Below, piece by piece: positions 34,453 to 44,338 of a stretch of DNA of 64,000 nt. The notes beneath the pieces were generated by a model, which saw nothing but the letters and a program-made list of their open reading frames with translations, ran no database searches and was not told the DNA's origin. Where the stretch lies: the NCBI RefSeq assembly GCF_902806685.2, contig NC_048554.1:8060001-8124000 (forward strand), given 5' to 3'. This DNA comes from Maniola hyperantus. Taxonomy: Eukaryota > Arthropoda > Insecta > Lepidoptera > Nymphalidae. Positions within the stretch are counted from its first letter, which is position 1, and every line of letters starts with the position of its first letter. The position numbers and the translations under genes are program-made.

Positions 34453-34925
34453 GTTACTTAAAGTGACATCCCTGTCGTAACTTTAGCGCAATTTCTGAAT
34501 CATCATTGATCTTAATATTACTCAAATGAACCATAACTATGATATTCCGATGGATCAGACAACTTTCAGATGGCCCAGGTGCATTTTCATCTGTTATTTA
34601 CCTTTTATTATTAATAAAATCGAGTCATCCAAATGACTACAATATCGATCAAACACAAGGACAACCATTAACCTCAATCCCTTAAGGACGTAATTGACCT
34701 TGGAGCGATGTTGGGGCGACACTCATTGTAATATCGATTACTTTCGATTCGATACGTACATATCGATCGCGTCATTCGATTGTGTCAACTTTGACGAGCA
34801 GCGATTCAAAGAGAGAGGTTATTTCTCGAATTGAATTTTAATGGATTTTAATAATCTCTTGGTTGATTGAAGCTTCTTTACTTTGCAATTTAGTGGTTAT
34901 TACCAAGGACAACTTTTACTTTATT
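34453..34925. other. Non-coding, unassigned
   Basis: No supported feature. Confidence 0.4.
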
Positions 34926-35330
34926 AGGGTTCCGTACCTCAAAGGAACCCTTTAGAATCACTTTGTTGTCTGTATGTCTGTCTGTCGGTCTGTCAACCTA
35001 CAGGGTACTTCCCGTTGACTTAGAATCATGAAATTTGGCAGGTAGGTAGGTCTTATAGCAGACATGAGGGGAAAAAATCCGAAAACCGTGAATTCAGGGT
35101 TACCTACATCACACAAAAAAAATGTGGTCATGAACTATTTTTAATTTTTGAAGTAAAATAACTATATCAAGAAGGCTATCATATGAAAGGGCTTTACCTT
35201 GCATCCTAAAACAGATTTTTATTTACTTTTATGCATCATAGTTTTTGAATTATCGTGCAAAATGACGAAAAAATACGACTGTAGCACGGAACCCTAGGTG
35301 CGCGAGCTTGACTCGCACTTGGCCAATTTT
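34926..35330 (+). mobile_element. R500 near full-length copy
   Basis: GGGTTCCGTACCTCAAAGG start, short GTCT block, CAGGGTACTTCCCGTTGAC, GCACGGAACCCTAGG and the 3' hairpin GCGAGCTTGACTCGC, then TTGGCCAATTTTTTT. Confidence 0.75.
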
Positions 35331-35559
35331 TTTATTTATTTAAGTAGTGTTCTACTTTTACAAGATTCTACTCTTTCTCTTCCTTATTATTCTTTCTGTA
35401 ACTTTTTAAATGTTAAGTAGTTTTTCTTCTCCGAATTAAAACGGCGAAGCATTTTACAAAATATGCTTTTCAAATTTGAAACTTTTCTTTAAATACCATG
35501 TGTACTTACCCAACACCATCTTGGAAACTTTTACAGATTTTATAGTAATTAACAACCCT

Positions 35560-35790
35560 GGTAAAAGACCGCCATTTTTGAAGCAAGTTCAAAGGTGTCA
35601 AAAGATGCGTGAATGCCTATATCTACAGGCGCACATTGCTAAAGCGCGTGGCCGCCATTTTATTGACGTCAGCACTAGACTGAAGTTTCGAGCTGATGGT
35701 ATATTTTCATTTCGGCTGACGTCAAAATGACTATGAATGTTAATGAGACATGGTTCCAGCGCAATAGCAATTTGCGGGACTTATAGTCTG
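35560..35790. repeat. Possible repeat with inverted TGACGTCA blocks
   Basis: TTGACGTCAGC (about 35663) and GCTGACGTCAAA (about 35716) face each other, and the flanks (GCCGCCATTTT) look repeat-like. An open frame covers it but has no protein family. The call is weak. Confidence 0.3.
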
Positions 35791-36213
35791 TGTACGCGTA
35801 TGTGTCACACACCCAAGCTTTTCGAGTTTTATGATATCTTTGGTATGATCTTTGGTAATTAATTACAAAATGACTAATTTGATGTCTGCGATAACTGCCT
35901 AAACTGCTACACAATAATAATAATAAATTGCTTCATAATAATATAATCTTATAGCGTTTTGCCAAAGAATAGTGATCGCAATTAATGAGATCAATCTTGA
36001 TTGTTTACTCATACAAAAGTAGAGTCACCATCTATTCGATTTACGCGAGATATTTCAACAAGTATGTCCACAGAAGATTCTTAGCCCTCATTTTTAAAAG
36101 CTTGACATTGTATTAGCGTGCATTGTTGAAAGCTTCTTATATTAATGTTAATCAATGTTGTTTGTTAGTTCAAAAAGTTTAGATCAAATTTATATTAGTT
36201 TTTATATTATAAT
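35791..36213. other. AT-rich non-coding DNA
   Basis: No supported feature. Confidence 0.4.
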
Positions 36214-36360
36214 TAGATGGTGCTCGCGACTTTTTCACATGCATTTGGTTTTTTTAAATCCCGTGATATGTAAGTTTTTTTCCTGAATAAAAATGGATTA
36301 TGTTTAAATGTCCTTATCCGGGATACAAGCTAACTCTGTACAAAATTTCATCAAATTAAT
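36214..36360 (-). mobile_element. HelB fragment
   Basis: TTAGATGGTGCTCGCGACTT hairpin remnant, TTTAAATCCCGTGATATG, and CGGGATACAAGCTAACTCTG. The 5' half is missing. Confidence 0.5.
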
Positions 36361-36867
36361 TGATTTCATGATTTGGCTGTTTTTTGTTTTTTTTTAATTG
36401 TCAGGACAAGGGTAGCATAAAATATTTTTTTTTGGATAATCCGCAGAAAAAACCAAAAATTTTGTATTTTTTTATTTGGCTGTTATTTCAACAATAGACT
36501 GATTGCTTTTATCACGAATCCCGAAAAAAAGATTTTGAAGTTGGTAACCGTAGTCACAGGCAGGGGTCCGAGCGAATCGTACCTCAATACACTTCAATCA
36601 TGTTCAATGGCATTCAATCCTTGTTATCATATGATCATGTCGAAAGCAAGGTTAGTGGGAGCGGTCAAGGGATAGCCAACGCCTTCACCTCGAGTCTCGA
36701 CAGACTCAGAGCAATCGCATTGTTACAAATATTGATCTTATGATCTGCTTGAGTTGCAACATTCTTTACTAATTATAACATTATTCGTTGATTGATGAAT
36801 AAAGTGACATCGTCATCTTGTAAACATATTATTATTAAGTATAGGGCACGTAACTATGCAACTATAG
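36361..36867. other. Non-coding, unassigned
   Basis: T-rich, then unique-looking sequence. No gene. Confidence 0.4.
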
Positions 36868-37000
36868 TACGCGACAGGTCGAGATGGCAATTGGGGAGGG
36901 AACGCCCCGCACAGCTCCCGCGCTAACCCGGTGCGGGATAACGTAGGTGACGGGTGGGGCGTCCCCCCGCCTCATACTCCGATTTCTATCTCGATGTGTA
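36868..37000. mobile_element. GC-rich palindromic MITE, copy 3
   Basis: Left arm TACGCGACAGGTCGAGATGG, interior AACGCCCCGCAC and GGTGGGGCGTCC, right arm CTCCGATTTCTATCTCGATG (more diverged). Confidence 0.6.
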
Positions 37001-37020
37001 GCTAAGCTATAGAATTCAAA

Positions 37021-37078
37021 ATATTTGGATATAGGTTGGATTTAGGTTTTTAAAATGCCATGGAAACTCTCTGATTTT
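37021..37078 (-). mobile_element. HelB scrap
   Basis: GGATTTAGGTTTTTAAAATG and GGAAACTCTCTGATTTTC only. Confidence 0.35.
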
Positions 37079-37111
37079 CACAACGCGGTTACGTTACGCG
37101 CACAAATGCGT

Positions 37112-37362
37112 TAAGTGTATCGGCACACGAGTAGATATATAGACCACTGACCAGAAGCTTCATACTAGCGGCTGGCTGTAGGTTCACGCACTCATAGTGC
37201 AGCTCACGCACACCACGACGTGTCACGGACGCTCCATTTGCCGCCGTTTGCCATCGAAACGGCGCAAACGGAGCGTCCGTGACACGTCGTGGTGTGCGTG
37301 AGCTAGTGTGAAGCTTCCCCTCTGGTCTGTAATATTATCTACTCGTGTGGTATCGGTACGCT
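37112..37362. mobile_element. Large fold-back element, CACGAGTAGATA arms
   Basis: The core is an almost perfect inverted repeat: GCTCACGCACACCACGACGT followed by GTCACGGACGCTCC on the left and the inverse on the right, about 48 bp per arm around a 7-base centre near 37250. Outer arms pair as well (TATCGGCACACGAGTAGATA with TCTACTCGTGTGGTATCGG). A roughly 30-bp block in the left arm is unpaired. No protein is encoded. Confidence 0.75.
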
Positions 37363-37890
37363 CACTACTACAACTGAGGCTGAGCGGGCATCGTGAAATA
37401 GAACATCTAAGTTATATTGAAGGGGATCGGGACTCGGGAGCCACCGGGCGCGGCGGCTCGTACCACATCTCGGGTCACGTGACCAAGTGAGACCGGTAAG
37501 CTATAAGGTTTGACCTATACGAGTAGTTACCGTAACGTAGTCGTAACATAAAAACGCCCAAGTATGCCGTTAGCTGTAAGCATTGCTTGTGACGCACGAC
37601 AGGAGTAAGATCGAATTCGCTTTCAATGAACGGTTACAAGTTATCGATCTCTTTCGTAACTCATATCTGTGTAACGCACATCTCGATAGCTATTTAGGTA
37701 ACCTTGTTCGATCGGGCCGTGATTTGCTCGAACACCTGATAAAGCTTTGCGATACTATCGGATTCTAATTAAATCCAATAATTGGTATTTGTTGCTCAAA
37801 ATAATTACATTGTGTTACGAGATACTGTTATTATAGAGCCTATTACATTATCATTATAAAGTTATCAGAAAAAGCTTTTTTGATCACCTC
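37363..37890. other. Non-coding, unassigned
   Basis: No supported gene; the frame at 37583-37768 is unrecognised. Confidence 0.4.
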
Positions 37891-38053
37891 TAACGCCAGC
37901 TCCACACGTTGGCCCCAACGCTGGCCCCAACACTGTTCGCTCTACGTGTTGATCGGGAAATTAGCTTTGTCAACATTGGGGCCAATGCTAATTTCCCGAT
38001 CCACGTTGGGCGAACAGTGTTGGGGCCATCATTGGGGCCAACGTGTGGAGTTA
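37891..38053. mobile_element. Fold-back MITE, CCACACGTTGGCCCC arms
   Basis: A 163-bp palindrome. The left arm CTCCACACGTTGGCCCCAAC continues through CAACACTGTTCG and GATCGGGAAATTAGC. The right arm is the inverse and ends GGGGCCAACGTGTGGAGTTA. The arms are rich in GGCCCCAA units. Confidence 0.75.
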
Positions 38054-38070
38054 CTTTTCGTAATAAGAAC

Positions 38071-38163
38071 TAGAGTAACCGACATAGCTCAGTGGGTTGC
38101 GAAGCTGGAAACTGAAGTGGCAATGGGCAGGGCACATAGAAAAACCGATAGACGTTATTGGAT
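38071..38163 (+). pseudogene. Short RTE-type LINE fragment
   Basis: Reads RVTDIAQWVAKLE, then AMGRAHRKTDRRYW, a 30-codon piece of the RTE C-terminal region (family form VTDIAQRVAKLKWQWAGH). It begins 18 bp after the preceding palindrome. Confidence 0.55.
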
Positions 38164-38456
38164 GTAACATCTGTCATACTGATTTTGTTGATTTAAATTG
38201 TAGCCTATGTCACCCGGACCATAATAACGAATTGATTGACATCTCATACATCAAAATAGGTTTACTAGTTTAGGCGCTATGGTGGAACACACATAGATAC
38301 AAACTTACATACATACATAGACTGCTAAAATCATAACCCTTTCTTTTGGCTTTGCCGTAATCGGGTAGTATAAAAGTCGAGTAAGAAGTTTTTAATCTAT
38401 GAAATACCGGTCCAGATGTTGCCCGAATAACAAAACATGGACGAATGTTTTTTGTA
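38164..38456. other. Non-coding, unassigned
   Basis: Nothing recognisable. Confidence 0.4.
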
Positions 38457-38459
38457 CAG

Positions 38460-38770
38460 TACCCGTAGTATAAGATTTTACGTCTCACCAAACGTTGCTA
38501 GAATTCGAGAGTCGAAACACAATAACATCAAAGTAAAATGGACCTAAAGCGCCTTGAATTGACGTCAAAAATTCAATGCCACTGATTTTAATTTCGCAAT
38601 GTTTCCGCTTGGAGCGCTGGCTGTTGATGTGTAGACAAACTTGAGCTTTAAAACAAGGTTTTAAGATTTAAGAGAACAAAAATTTAAGATCCAGTTTACT
38701 AACGCGGAAGTATTTTGACTCTCGAATTCTAGCAACGTTTGCTGAGACGTAAAATCTTATACTACGGGTA
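38460..38770. mobile_element. 311-bp MITE with 54-bp terminal inverted repeats
   Basis: The left end starts TACCCGTAGTATAAGATTTT; the right end is its inverse. The arms match over 54 bases with one mismatch (base 29). CAG lies directly outside both ends (38457-38459 and 38771-38773), a possible 3-bp target duplication. The reading with TA as the duplication and ends starting CCCGTAG is also possible. The interior is AT-rich and non-coding. Confidence 0.8.
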
Positions 38771-38958
38771 CAGCTGCTTCGTGCACGCGCCGATGGTATC
38801 GCGAGCGCTCGGGGGGCGTTACGAAAACCACTTAGCTATCGGATACCATCGCAACCAAACGTATTATTTTGACTACTTCGTTTTTAAATTATGCATCTAA
38901 ACCCATATTTTATGGCATACAAATATAATACATGAAATTGTGTTTGTCTGTCTGTTTT

Positions 38959-39403
38959 TAGGGTTCCGTACCTTAAAAGGAAAAACGGAACACTTATAGG
39001 ATCACTTTGTTGTCTGTCTATCTGTCTGTCTGTCTGTCGGCCTGTCAAGAAACCTACAGGGTACTTCCCGTTGACTTTGAACTATGAAATTTGGCAGTTA
39101 GGTAGGTCTTATAGCAGACATAAGGGGATTTTTTTAAACCCTTGAATTTAGGGTTACATCACCCACAAAAAACTTAAAATGTGGCCAAGAATTAATAATT
39201 AGTATTTTCAATTTTCGAAGTAAGATAACTATATCAAGTGGAGTATCATATGAAAGAGCTTTACCTGTGCATTTTAAAACAGATTTCTAATTATTTTTAT
39301 GCATCATAGTTTTTGAATTATCTTGCAAATAGTCGAAAAAATACGATTGTAGTACAGAACCCTCGCCTGGGTACGCGAGCCTGACTCGCACTTGGCCGGT
39401 TTT
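38959..39403 (+). mobile_element. R500 full-length copy
   Basis: TTAGGGTTCCGTACCTTAAA start, (GTCT)n at 39010-39040, CAGGGTACTTCCCGTTGAC, GTACAGAACCCTCGC, 3' hairpin GCGAGCCTGACTCGC, and TTGGCCGGTTTTT. Confidence 0.75.
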
Positions 39404-39517
39404 TATTTCATTCCAAAACCGCTGAAAAGACGGTGTTGGACGGAATGAGACGGACCGAGGCTAGTTTTCACCGAGGGAAATATTATGAAAATGTCTTTCA
39501 AATCATCAAAACATTTG

Positions 39518-39682
39518 CCGGCTGACTACTGAGCTAGGAGTCTCCTCTCAGAATGTCATACTCCACTTTTCTGGCCAACTGCGGTTTGGCAGACTTCACA
39601 CACCTTTGAGAACATATTATAAAGGACTCTCAATGCAGGTTTCCTCGGGATGATTTCCTTCACCGTTTAAGTGATCAGACGG
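39518..39682 (-). repeat. SINE2 body, headless
   Basis: GCCGGCTGACTACTGAGC, TTGGCAGACTTCACACACCT, TGCAGGTTTCCTCGGGATGA and CCTTCACCGTTTAAGTGAT. The tRNA-like head is missing. Confidence 0.6.
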
Positions 39683-40035
39683 AATCGCTGACAACAGCTA
39701 GTAAGTATTTATATCATACATTTAAAATAGATTTATTGTTTAAAAAGTCATTTATCACAATATTGATATCGTATTATGTTATACGTTATCTAAACTTAAT
39801 GGGTCCCGCCCAATTAGAATTGCAAAACGTAGGTATGGAATTAACATTATCTTTTTAGTTATAAGTTAGAACATACTCGTAATAATAGTTATGTGTCTTC
39901 GGCCTTCGGGTAGGTAACCATCCTTTACGACTCTGTAATAATTATCTACTAGGTATATCTATGTTATTAGTCTCTACGTTCACGAAATTATAATTTCTCT
40001 GTTTATTTATTTGTACGTACTAATATTATGAAAGC
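39683..40035. other. AT-rich non-coding DNA
   Basis: No supported feature. Confidence 0.4.
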
Positions 40036-40078
40036 TGTGATAGGACGTCCGCCTCATAATCGGAGGTCGTTAGGGGTT
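40036..40078 (+). repeat. SINE2 head fragment
   Basis: GTGATAGGACGTCCGCCTCA and TCGGAGGTCGTTAGGGGTTT: the box A to box B region, abruptly joined to a HelA piece. Confidence 0.5.
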
Positions 40079-40079
40079 T

Positions 40080-40205
40080 AAAAAAAATCCTTTCTTAGCG
40101 GATGCCTATGTCATTATAGCTATCTGTATGCCTTTCAGCCCAATCCGTTCAATGGTTTGAGCTGTGCCTTGATAGATCAGTCAGCCAGTCAGTCAGTCAA
40201 CTTTT
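40080..40205 (-). mobile_element. HelA 5' half
   Basis: AATCCTTTCTTAGCGGATGC, TAGCTATCTGTATGCC, TTTGAGCTGTGCCTTGATAG and a (CAGT)n block. The hairpin end is missing. Confidence 0.6.
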
Positions 40206-40420
40206 TCAGATGACGCCCGCGCCCTCGTCCGCGTGGATTTAGGTTTTTTAAAAATCCCGTGTGAACTGTTTCAGTTTCCGGAATACAAAGTAGTCTATAT
40301 CCTTTTTCGGGATGTAAGCTAACTCTCTACCAAATTTCGTCAAAATCGGTTAATCTGTTGGGCCGTTAAAAGCTAGCAGACAGACAGATACACTTTTGCA
40401 TTTATAATATTAGTATGGAC
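40206..40420 (-). mobile_element. HelB near full-length copy
   Basis: Hairpin region GACGCCCGCGCCCTCGTCCG, AATCCCGTGTGAACTG, CTCTACCAAATTTCGTCAAA, AAGCTAGCAGACAGACAG and GCATTTATAATATTAGTATG. The CTAG end is degraded to CAGATGA. Confidence 0.65.
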
Positions 40421-41089
40421 TAGAACCGACTACCTAAGCAAATCCGAAGGTGAAAGCTAGATCATGACAGTGGCTTTCCATAATGACAAAGAGGCTGAAT
40501 TATTATGGTCCAAAGAAACTTAGCAATTCATAACTGTATGATTTAGCGTGTAAGGAAATTAAGTCAGAAATAAATCTACTCTAAAGACAGTTAAGTAGGC
40601 AATAAGTTGAGCTAGCGATAAATAACTTTACTTATAAATTACTGTAAGTTAGATGTTTAGCGTCAATGACATCGAAATAAGCATAAGTTAGGTCTTAGAA
40701 TAGATTTGACTGACACTAGAATGCCAGATACAGACTTTTACGTCTCATAAGTTACGAGTACTAAGAGGTTAACAATATGCAAATAACATAATTTAGGCTG
40801 AAGATCTTTTTGTAGTCCATAGTTTATCATTTAGTTACAACAACTGTATACCATCTATGTTCCCCTAAAAACCATAACTAAAAATATTATTTAGCTTCTT
40901 ATTTCTTTCGATAGTTTTTAAATTATGTTTAGATCAATAGATGCAATTATGCACTAACAAAAGAAGCTTCCTAAATTTTTCAAAATAGAGTAAAACATAA
41001 TTTAGAAAACGTATTTTTTAATTTTACCACCTACGTACCTAGTAATATTGATTAAATTTTTAATTAATATTACAAGGTAGAGCTATTTA
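40421..41089. other. AT-rich non-coding DNA
   Basis: No supported feature. Confidence 0.4.
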
Positions 41090-41260
41090 GAGCCTCAATA
41101 ACTCAACGGTTAAAAGAGCGGACTGAAATCCGAAAAGTCGCCGGTTCAAACCCCACCCGTTGCACTATTGTCGTACCCTACTCCTAGCACAAGCTTAACG
41201 TTTAGTTGGAGGGGAAAGGGGAATATTAGTCATCATGATGAACTTGGCTAATATTCTTTA
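41090..41260 (+). repeat. SINE1 copy (tRNA-derived)
   Basis: Head GAGCCTCAATAACTCAACGG (box A), box B GGTTCAAACCCC, GTTGCACTATTGTCGTACCC, AAGCTTAACGTTTAGTTGG, tail GGCTAATATTCTTT. A HelA begins at the very next base, apparently inserted at the SINE tail. Confidence 0.75.
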
Positions 41261-41882
41261 TCTATATATATAAAAGGAGAAGGTGACTGACTGACTGACT
41301 GACTGACTGACTGATCTATCAACGCACAGCTCAAACTACTGGACGGATCGGGCTGAAATTTGGCATGCAGATAGCTATTATGACGTAGGCATCCGCTAAG
41401 AAAGGGTTTTTGAAAATTCAACTCCTAAGGGGGTTAAATACGGGTTTGAAATTTTGTAGTCCACGCGGACGAAGTCGCGCGCATAAGCTAGCACAAAAAT
41501 AAAAAATATGCTTTCTTTACTAGGTCCCTATCATAAAACTACATCAGCAAAACATGTCCACAGGAATAGATATATATAAAAGGAGAAGGTGACTGACTGA
41601 CTGACTGACTGACTGACTGACTGACTGACTGATCTATCAACGCACAGCTCAAACTACTGGACGGATCGGGCTGAAATTTGGCATGCAGATAGCTATTATG
41701 ACGTAGGCATCCGCTAAGAAAGGGTTTTTGAAAATTCAACTCCTAAGGGGGTTAAATAGGGGTTTGAAATTTTGTAGTCCACGCGGACGAAGTCGCGAGC
41801 ATAAGCTAGTACAAAAATAAAAATATGCTTTCTTTACTAGGTCCCTATCATAAAACTACAACAGCAAAACATATCCACAGGA
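41261..41882 (+). mobile_element. Tandem duplication of HelA plus about 75 bp of flank
   Basis: Unit 1 (41261-41566) has a complete HelA (TCTATATATATAAAAGG to CATAAGCTAG at 41491) and the flank CAAAAATAAAAAATATGC to CCACAGGAA. Unit 2 (41567-41882) repeats both, with CTAG at 41809 and the same flank. The period is about 318 bp at the CTAG ends. Unit 2 has a longer GACT block, and single-base differences separate the units. The duplicated flank shows this is a tandem duplication, not two independent insertions. Confidence 0.8.
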
Positions 41883-42351
41883 AAAATAAACAATTCACAA
41901 AATCAACGTTGATATTTTGGTTTCGTAAAAAAATATTACTACAAAAAAAACTCGAACGGGTCTTTAGATGTCTCACTTAACGTTTATCTCAATCAGTTTA
42001 CTATCAAGATGGTATTAGGCAAGTGAGGCTACTTACAATAAACTTAAAATGTAAAGATACTATCTCCCATCTCGGTATCCTCATTCAGATGGTGCTCACT
42101 GCAACCCATTTGTATTCGATACGATTATGTAACCATACTCTGTTTACTTAGAAAGTTACTCATTGTCCATCATAAGTGGTCCTATAATAGCTGTATATAC
42201 CTATAAGTGGCATGTCACACAGCAAAAGACTATGTATGATTTATTTAATAAGCGCATTATGAACTTGCTTGCTTGGTGTACCGATACATAATAAAAAAAA
42301 ATTCTCTAACAAAATTATATGACAGACAATTTACATGATGAAGACATCCGA
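41883..42351. other. Non-coding, unassigned
   Basis: No supported feature. Confidence 0.4.
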
Positions 42352-42500
42352 ATGAAAAACGGAATCCTTCTAGGATCACTGGTGTACCTGTCTGTCTATC
42401 CGTCTGTAACTGCCAATTCGCTCTGAATCTACTGGGGGTTATAAGTATAATAATAAAAGAATTTCTTTGACCCAAACGTGGAGATATTAGAAATTTCGCC
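42352..42500 (+). mobile_element. R500-related fragment
   Basis: GAAAAACGGAATCCTTCTAG, GATCACTGGTG and a GTCT-like block, then CTTTGACCCAAACGTGGAGA. A diverged subfamily lacking both ends. Confidence 0.45.
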
Positions 42501-42536
42501 AAAAATTTGGCATTGCATCCTAGAAATATAAAACCA

Positions 42537-42756
42537 CTAGATGATGCCCGTGACTTCGTCCGCGTGGATTAAGGATTTTTAAAATCCCGTGGGAACTCTT
42601 AATTTTCCGGGATAAAAATTAGCCTACGTCCTTTCCACGGGATATAAGCTAACTCTGTACCAAATTTCACGGTTGACCGGTTGAACGGTTACGGTATACG
42701 GTGAAAAGCTAGCAGACAGACAGACAGACACTTTCGCATTTATAATATTAGATGGA
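42537..42756 (-). mobile_element. HelB full-length copy
   Basis: Bounded by CTAG (42537-42540, after A) and a 5' end reading TCCATCTAATATTATAAATG on the minus strand (after A). Hairpin CCGTGACTTCGTCCGCGTGG, body with CTGTACCAAATTTCACGG, (GACA)n block. Both Helitron-type termini are present. Confidence 0.7.
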
Positions 42757-43169
42757 TTTACATTGATTTTTCACTGTGTTCCAAACTAAAGGAAGTAATT
42801 TTTGGGTTCAAAATTACGTAAAAAAGTGTTGCCATTTTATAAGCGATTTTATGTTTCGACGTAAAAACTCAGCAACATATTATAATAAATATACTATATC
42901 TTGAAATGCTCTGTAGCCGCTGTGTAGTATTGTCTAGATGGAAGTTTCTAAGCAAACAGATCATACGGTTGTAAAATAGCATTCCTTTTCTATTTGTTGT
43001 CGGACCTGCACGTCGATTTAATATGCGTACCTACCTACATTGACTGATCACTTTCAGTCGAACAAGAGACATTATGTTTAATTAAGATGGAGTCAAAAAC
43101 TTTCCCTTTACTGAAGATAATACGATGACATTTCTAAAGCCACATGCTATCGCCTTACTTACCTATCAT
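42757..43169. other. Non-coding, unassigned
   Basis: No supported feature. Confidence 0.4.
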
Positions 43170-43457
43170 ACATCATGATCAACCCATCGCCGGCTCACTA
43201 CAGAGCACGCGTCTCCTCTTAGAGTGAGAAGGGTTTTGGTCATAGTCTACCACGCTGGCCATGTGCGGATTAGTAGACTTCACACACCTTTGAGAACATT
43301 ATGGAAAATTCTCAGGCATGCTGGTTTCCTCACGATGTTTTCCTTCACCGCTAAAGCGAGTGATATTTAATTTCTTAAAACGCACATAACTCCGAAAAGC
43401 TAGAACCCCCGACCTCCGACTAGAAGGCGGACGTCCTAACCACTAGGCTATCACAGC
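43170..43457 (-). repeat. SINE2 near full-length copy
   Basis: Minus-strand head TGTGATAGCCTAGTGGTTAG, a shortened box B region (GTCGGGGGTTC), body CTTTAGCGGTGAAGGAAAAC and CCACGCTGGCCATGTGCGG (plus sense), and 3' end GGCGATGGGTTGATCATGAT. The end resembles the RTE tail at 32665-32692. Confidence 0.75.
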
Positions 43458-43556
43458 TTACTACCTTACCTATCATACAAACTGTTCTATTTCGTATGCT
43501 TTTTATGTGACTTTGTTCATTTTACTTATTACTTAACTTTCAGTTTTGTTTGATGA

Positions 43557-43654
43557 TAGGCTTCGACTGTGAACTACGTCTTGAAAAGCCGTACCGTACC
43601 GCCAAGCTATTTACCACCATTTATACCATTAGATGAGATCGCAGTCAAGAGCTA
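43557..43654 (+). repeat. SINE3 body fragment
   Basis: AGGCTTCGACTGTGAACTAC, CGTACCGCCAAGCTATTTAC and GATCGCAGTCAAGAGCTAA. A HelB follows at once (43656). Confidence 0.45.
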
Positions 43655-43655
43655 A

Positions 43656-43871
43656 TCCATACTAATATTATAAATGCGAAAGTGTGCCTGTCTGTCTCTC
43701 TGTCTGGCTGTCTGTCTGCTAGCTTTCAACCGATTTAGATTAAATTTGGTTCAGAGTTAGCTTACATCCCGGGAAAGAACATAAGCTACTTTTTATCCCG
43801 AAAATTAACGAGTTCCTACGGGATTAAAAAAAATCTAAATACACGCGGATAAAGTCGCGGGCATCATCTAG
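43656..43871 (+). mobile_element. HelB full-length copy (reference)
   Basis: 216 bp: TCCATACTAATATTATAAAT start after A, GTCT block, TTAGCTTACATCCCGGGAAA, hairpin ACGCGGATAAAGTCGCGGGC, end CATCATCTAG before T. It has all the marks of a non-autonomous Helitron (TC start, hairpin near the end, CTAG end, A/T target) and no coding capacity. Confidence 0.75.
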
Positions 43872-43894
43872 TCTGTAATAAAAATGGAAAGCAA

Positions 43895-44018
43895 TCCATA
43901 CTAATATGACTAGTGCGAAAATATGTCTGTGTACCTGTTACTTTTTTGATACAGAGGTAGTTTGTATCCCGGAGATGTTATCGTACTACTACGGCTATCC
44001 CAGAAAATCAAAGAGCTC
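43895..44018 (+). mobile_element. HelB 5' half
   Basis: TCCATACTAATATGACTAGT start, 24 bp after the previous HelB and in the same orientation, then TTTGTATCCCGGAGATG and CCCAGAAAATCAAAGAGC. The hairpin end is lost. Confidence 0.55.
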
Positions 44019-44338
44019 TATCAGTATTTTTACGTTTTTTCATCATCTACATAATCATAAAATACCTACTATTTTTTTAGTAACTGTGATAGGTACATTA
44101 ATATTGAATTTTGCATTAATTTTGGATTTTTTACAGCCCATTGAAACCGTAAACGCAAGTTCACAAATTATGACCTTAATACAATGGAAACAGCTTACGT
44201 TTTTCGCATGCAATTATCTCTCACGCATCTGGAGTGCAACAATACGGTCATTATAATGCCCGAGCTCGTGCTGATGTTTTCTTTATTCCAAATTCCAAGG
44301 CTGATGTTTTGACAGCCGAAATTGCTCCGATAAAGAGC

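Noticed and set aside
43906..44256. 116-codon frame
   Set aside because: Its first third is HelB sequence and the rest has no family.
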